The notes beneath the pieces were generated by a model that was not told the DNA's origin, did no database searches, and saw only the letters and a list, made by a program, of their open reading frames with translations. A DNA stretch of 64,000 nucleotides, taken from Chanos chanos. Taxonomy: Eukaryota; Chordata; Actinopteri; Gonorynchiformes; Chanidae. Location: assembly GCF_902362185.1 (NCBI RefSeq), contig NC_044496.1, positions 52,325,136 through 52,389,135 on the forward strand, in the 5' to 3' direction. The position numbers and the translations under genes were made by a program. Below are positions 42,296 through 64,000 of this stretch, piece by piece. How positions within the stretch are numbered: the stretch's first letter is position 1; each line of letters begins with the position of its first letter.

Positions 42296-43641
42296 AAATT
42301 CTTTTCAAACTCAATAAATAATCACATCATTTTACTTTGTCTGGTTCAGATATGTGTAATTTTTAACTAGAAGTTCGTTTTTTATTTGTAGAGAAAAGTT
42401 TGTATAAATTCAGTTACCACAGCACGGTAATCAGAGTATAGATAACAATTTTAAATTATTTTTAACAAGACAATCATGAAATTCTCAACGTCCCATATCA
42501 TAAAAAAAAAAACTTTAATTATCTTCATTGATTCCCAGAGATTCTATATATGTGCTTCAGAAAGTAAAACACCACAATATCCCATTTGACTGTATCACCA
42601 TTATCATTCTCAAATAACATTATTCCCACTTTCAATATGAAAAAATAAAACCAAGCTTTTACAGATGGAAGATGTGATCCTGTTGAGATAAAACCATATC
42701 CTTCCCATAGTACAGACCTTTAATACCAAACCCAACCACCAGAGGGGCCAATAGGGAAAACCTGTATCACGTTTCTGTATTTTCAGAACTATAACTTTGA
42801 AAAAGGATTGCTAGTTAGTATACTCAATGAGGACTGTAAAACACCATCTCTGCAACACTGCTGTGACCTTTTATCACAATCACATCTGATACTAACTGGA
42901 TGGACCACACAAATCAAGGGCTTAGCTTACTCTGGATTACTTGTGTTGTCACTTCATAAAATATATGGTGTGATATTCAGTTAACAACATATAGCTCAAG
43001 TGCAAAGTCAAATGCCTCATTCACTGATTATCACTTAGATATCATTTCGTATCCCTTCATTCAATGTCAAAAGCATGTTTTTTTTTATATACATTTAAGA
43101 TGATACACCCACCATCTTGGTGCAAGTTTTACCCATTTAGAATAAATGACCCTCTCAACAATGTCACCTGCACAACAGTGCAGTCAGCACAAACTCAGTA
43201 AAATATAACACACACACACACAGTGAAAAACTCAGGTATAATTTTTTTTCATTCACCTCCCTCGATGTACCAAATAGCCCATGACGATGCTAAACTGAGC
43301 TAACACTGGTCCCTATGCACAGTGAAATTCAATACTGTACAAAAAAATGTAATTAAACAGCACTGATATTGTTCAGGTCAGATTTACAAAGCTTGGCTAA
43401 CTCGTGAAAATGTTTTTTTTTTTTTCCATAAAACTCAAAATGACAAAGTTTATAAAACATATTTGGATTTAATCCAGTAAAACAGTTTTGTAGATCACAC
43501 AAAGTACATTTACTGAAAATAAATTCTTTTGGAACTATGCATATAGACTTCAACAGGGTAGCATATGCTCAGTTTAGTCTAAGCTGACATCACAGAAACA
43601 GTAATCATTGACAGAGTCATTTTTGATGCAAAGATGTGACA

Positions 43642-44595
43642 TCAATCATTGTTTGAGTTATTGGGTGGCAGAAATTCCAAGGAATCGTGGAAGTTGTGTC
43701 CGTACGGCCTAAGCCTGTATACACCATACATCATGACCTGCATTTGGGTGGCCGACATTCCGTTGAACGTGATGGCCAAGTCTGAGCAACAGGCTTCCAC
43801 TATATCAGCGGGGTTTTGAGCCATACTGTCAGATATGAGACTGTTTATAGTCTGTTTATTGAAGAGCCCTTTGCCCTGTGCATCCTCTCCATTTTCAGCA
43901 AACACTCCGCTGTACTTCAGACAGGTGCCCAACTGCTTCTCTTCGCTAAGTTTCCACAGGGTGCGGCCTTGTTCGGGGCAGCTCCCTTCATCCTTAAATA
44001 CTTCAATCAAACGTCTCAGCGCTTCAAAGCTAAGCACAATTCCACTATCATATTCCACATACTCCAGCTCCCCAGACTTCACTGTGTGGCCGATGTAGAA
44101 AGGTTGCTGTGGATCCTTGTCCAGCAACAAATATTTGAGGTTCTCGATGATGGCAAAAGTAGTGGGCTTTGCTATAAAGAACCAACGCAGGTCTCCAGCG
44201 TTTTCATACGTAAGCTTTAAGGCTTTGCGTAATCTTATCCACTCGTCTTGCTCCTTAAGGTCCACCGCTTCTAGCGCTTTAGCATGTTCTGAGGTGTAGA
44301 ACACTGCCTTATCACAATGTTTGCTCCATGTGTCGTTTGCAGTGGCCCAGTAAACTAGCATCTTGGGCGTGACCATAATGACGCAATACACGCGCACCTG
44401 TTTGGTCAGCTCCAACATTTGAGTTTGGGAAAAGTGCTGAAGTTCTTCCTTACTGGGAGCTTTGACGTGATGGTGAAGATGTTCGTCCACAGTGGGCTGA
44501 ATCCCTGGGCTAAAACTTCCCAAGAGCGACAACACCAAACTGAAGATGCCTCCCAGGACCATGCCCTTCATGAACGAACTACCCTCTGACAGCAT
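43642..44595 (-). CDS. c1galt1c1: C1GALT1-specific chaperone 1 (Cosmc)
   Basis: Single uninterrupted coding exon of 317 aa (human 318), as in other vertebrates. It starts MLSEGSSFMKG in a strong Kozak context (GCCACCATG). Reading could continue upstream to a GTG at 44608-44610, but a splice acceptor (TTTCGCAG) sits there, so the ATG at 44593-44595 is chosen. Residues about 8-28 form the ER signal anchor. The lumenal part keeps WSKHCDKAVFY, RWFFIAKPTTFAIIENLKY, YIGHTVKSGELEYV, CPEQG, LKYSGVFAENGEDAQGK and CCSDLAITFNG. Cosmc is an ER chaperone needed to fold the core-1 beta-3-galactosyltransferase (T-synthase); it belongs to that enzyme family by fold. An upstream non-coding exon with donor GTAAGT at 45088-45093 fits the acceptor. 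The gene is convergent with mcts1. Confidence 0.96.
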   Translation of the reverse strand: MLSEGSSFMKGMVLGGIFSLVLSLLGSFSPGIQPTVDEHLHHHVKAPSKEELQHFSQTQMLELTKQVRVYCVIMVTPKMLVYWATANDTWSKHCDKAVFYTSEHAKALEAVDLKEQDEWIRLRKALKLTYENAGDLRWFFIAKPTTFAIIENLKYLLLDKDPQQPFYIGHTVKSGELEYVEYDSGIVLSFEALRRLIEVFKDEGSCPEQGRTLWKLSEEKQLGTCLKYSGVFAENGEDAQGKGLFNKQTINSLISDSMAQNPADIVEACCSDLAITFNGMSATQMQVMMYGVYRLRPYGHNFHDSLEFLPPNNSNND

Positions 44596-47433
44596 GGTGG
44601 CAGATGACACTGCGAAAGAAAACTAATTTCATTAATAAGAACCTTAGTGAAAAGCAAAGATGAACAAACCTGACAATTCACTCACGTAATCCTACCAACT
44701 AATACTACTAGCCACATCAGATGGGAGGTAACAATGTCATAAACTAGTCCAAATATTCAATAAGACTTTAATCAATAATAAAATCACTGCCGAGGGCGAC
44801 TGACGACTTTAACAAAACCGGGAAGATATTATTTAGAACAGCAACGCTCCATAAGATTTAGGTGACATAAAAAAGTGACTGACATTCCTTGACAAGTCGC
44901 TAACATGCTAGCAAGCTAACTCGCTAAATTACCTGACCGCACAAGTTAGACAGTCAACGGACTTAATAGAAAAGAAAACAGATAGACAACAAGCCGAGAT
45001 GACATTATGCCACAACACTTAATAATTAAAACAGTATTGATGTAGGCAGAATTTACGGATCAGAATTTGATGAAAGGATATCAGACAACTTACCTTTTCC
45101 CACTGTGTCACCATACGTCGTCTTGCGGATGTAGCGTTGTTCTTACTTCCGTACTCGTAGCGGAAAAAATACAAGGCTGTCAGATGGCTTTATAATTTGC
45201 ATAATAAATCCAGACTGTAGGATCTGTAAATATCCGTCGATGTTTCAAATTTTAGTTATTACTTCCTCCAAAACACAGCTAAAGGCGAGTCAATTATTGG
45301 GCCAAAGTATTTTCGAATAGTTCTGTAAATTACGTTAGAATTTAGCCGGACAGATATAAGATTAGATATAATCCAGCGTGTTGAGTTTTATTACCTTCTC
45401 CAACTCCATATCTTCTGTTGATAATATGTGCGATTTATTGGCCCTTTCAAATATGTTGTTCTACACATCAGTCATTATGTAAACCAAAATCGACTCTAGA
45501 TATTACTGTGCGTTATCAGTGTTCGCTGGAGATTAAAAAAAGTAACCTGGAAATCGTTCTACTCACGTGTGCTACATTCATATACAGTTTTGTTTTAGTG
45601 CAGTTTTGTTAAATATTAAACTCTAAAATATGTACTATGTATACATCTTATGTCCAAGAGACACATATTGATAAAGTCTCAGTTAGATCACTTTTTATTT
45701 CATGGAAATACAACATAATTTCAATTCCTTTTCAGGACCATTTGTTGTACATTTTATTACTTTTCTCCTTTTCCTGTATTTCAAAACATGATTACTCGTA
45801 CAACAATATGATGGACAAAACCTCTGAGTCACAAACAGAGCCATGATGACAATAAATTACACCAGTCATGCTTAGTTTTAAAATGTTTCTTTTTTTTTCA
45901 CACTTCATTTTTTTTCATTACTATTAACAGATTCACCCATTCAAGGGACAGGAAAATGTATTTTGTAGGCATAAATATAGCACTGTAAAAGGACCAATTT
46001 ACTTAAACAATTACTTAAAAAGTAGAAGAAAGTCTGAAAACTGAAGAACACAATAAACAACAGAGTGTGATGTGAAGTCATGAAGATTTGTTTACAACCG
46101 CAGCTGTTACGCCAGACAGCTTTTCTAAGTTGCCTCCATATGAATAGAAATTGGGGAACAAAACATCGTGAATGTTTTTCTAACACTGCTAGAGCTAAGG
46201 GCACATAATCTCCAATACTGAATATTTCAGAGGGCTTTTTTTTTTTTGTTCGTTCATAGTTGAGTCACAACAGGTACACGTTTTCATTTGTGAACAGGAT
46301 ATATTCCCTTATGCCTCTTCTGCGGAAAGAACCCACCTAAGGGACCAGAAAAAAAATGCAGTTCTCTCACTGCAAGAGAGGTATTTGAAAAAGACTTCCC
46401 GCCAATCCAGAAGTCATCACAGCATCCGATTAAATTTTCATGGTTTGAGAATGGCAAAGGCCATTGCTGAATATATGAATATATTAATGAAGCACAAATA
46501 TTGAATATCAAAACAGTTCAGAAAAAAACAGCTAAGAAACTGGGTTGGAACTGACAAGCATAAAATATAGGGGAAGGGTGGGGCTCCTTGTCAGCGGTTC
46601 AGGCAAAATACTGAAGATACATATTAAATAATAATTAAAACAATAACTACACTCAATACTTCACTTTGTCAAACTGTGAAATTTACAGTGGTTATTAATT
46701 AAATCTGAAAAGAAGCTAGAAAACCAGTTAAAGGAAAATAAATAAAAGAATCAAATGTGATGATCTATTTTTTTTTAACCCTTTAAAGGTTCGGTGAGAC
46801 ATGACCTGAAAAGGGGCACAGAAGATGGAAATGAGGTTATGTCCTTAGTGTCCAAAGTCAACATGTTTTTGCTCCTGTGTATTTAAGGTTACATATGGAA
46901 CACTATTCTTGCTTTGGGACAAGTGGAGCGATAAGCGTGGAGGGGGCATGCAAAGAATGACTTTGTTGCATTCACAGTTTTTAATGGGTATGAAACACAA
47001 AGGGGAACAAAATAGTTCTTCACTATTTTGGTTGAGTAAGATTATCTTAACATTAAATTCATGTCTAATTAGGACTTCAATGTAAATGCAGTGTCTTCAC
47101 ATAATTTAAGGAGGCTTTTGTGAAGACAGGTCAAGTGGATAAGTTCACTTTTGAACTTATCATTATCATTTTAAAGGGATATGAAGTGTTGAGGTTCACA
47201 ATGCCGACGTGATCAAAGCTATGACAAAGCTTTCGCATTTGTTAGGGATGGAACAGCAGGACATGTCAAGTCCATTAAATCAGCAAAATAACAGAGTTTT
47301 AAATCTCTGTTCGTTCTAACTAATAAGGGTCTTCTCTGGTTCAAGGCCTTAGACTGTTGGGGAGAAGTATGAGGAAGGTGGAAGAATGGGACAGGTTGTT
47401 GAATGAGGCTCTTTTTTTCTTTTTTTTTTTTTT
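44596..47433 (-). other. c1galt1c1 5' UTR/promoter and presumed cyfip2 3' UTR
   Basis: On the minus strand, a 5' UTR exon of c1galt1c1 probably ends at 45094 (donor GTAAGT) and joins the acceptor at 44610-44611. Its promoter would be near 45100-45200. From about 45,690 to 47,433 the sequence is likely the cyfip2 3' UTR, with minus AATAAA hexamers at 45694-45699 and 45753-45758. No coding exon seen. Confidence 0.5.

Positions 47434-64000
<16,567 letters not shown>

Larger units (their letters stand above)
41905..43641. other. convergent 3' UTRs of mcts1 (+) and c1galt1c1 (-)
   Basis: No coding exon seen. Both genes end into this interval, each with a candidate polyadenylation hexamer (42021 plus, 42290 minus), leaving at most a short gap between transcripts. 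Confidence 0.55.

Noticed and set aside
43816-44220. 134-codon plus-strand open frame across c1galt1c1
   Set aside because: Antisense shadow of a conserved coding exon; no homology recognised.
44596-44610. Upstream extension of the c1galt1c1 frame to a GTG (five extra residues)
   Set aside because: A splice acceptor lies at this point and the downstream ATG has a strong Kozak context and matches the human start.

Overview
The window is vertebrate nuclear DNA, almost certainly from a ray-finned (teleost) fish. It holds seven multi-exon protein genes with canonical splice signals, AT-rich introns full of simple repeats, and teleost-type interspersed elements. Six genes follow the human Xq24 block: tmem255a (-), atp1b4 (+), lamp2 (-), cul4b (+), mcts1 (+), c1galt1c1/cosmc (-). 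The seventh, cyfip2 (-), lies on chromosome 5 in human. I rebuilt every coding exon by hand from splice sites, reading phase and remembered human proteins; no database search was run.

Layout. 1-1977: presumed tmem255a 3' UTR. 1978-7507: tmem255a, nine coding exons, 316 aa. 7508-9820: intergenic. 9821-16148: atp1b4, eight exons, 349 aa, with a hAT-like element in an intron. 16149-19265: intergenic plus presumed lamp2 3' UTR. 19266-27324: lamp2, five common exons and three alternative last exons recognisable as the B, A and C tails. 27325-28604: divergent lamp2/cul4b promoter interval. 28605-36242: cul4b, 20 coding exons, 855 aa. 38993-41904: mcts1, six exons, 181 aa. 43642-44595: c1galt1c1, one coding exon, 317 aa. 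47434-61233: cyfip2, 28 coding exons, 1252 aa. 61234-64000: cyfip2 5' region.

The genes are unrelated housekeeping or membrane genes and do not form a pathway: a tetraspanning membrane protein, a Na,K-ATPase beta-type subunit, a lysosomal membrane glycoprotein, a cullin ubiquitin-ligase scaffold, a translation re-initiation factor, the core-1 galactosyltransferase chaperone and a WAVE-complex subunit.

Most notable points: (1) cyfip2 encodes glutamate in the genome at the position matching mammalian Lys320, the codon that A-to-I RNA editing recodes from Lys to Glu. (2) lamp2 keeps all three alternative tails but shows no N-terminal luminal LAMP domain; the signal peptide is followed directly by a Thr/Pro mucin stem built from 12-residue repeats. 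(3) There are two U12-type introns: an AT-AC intron in cul4b and a GT-AG intron in mcts1. (4) The last cul4b intron has a GC donor. (5) cul4b is in the opposite orientation to human relative to its neighbours.
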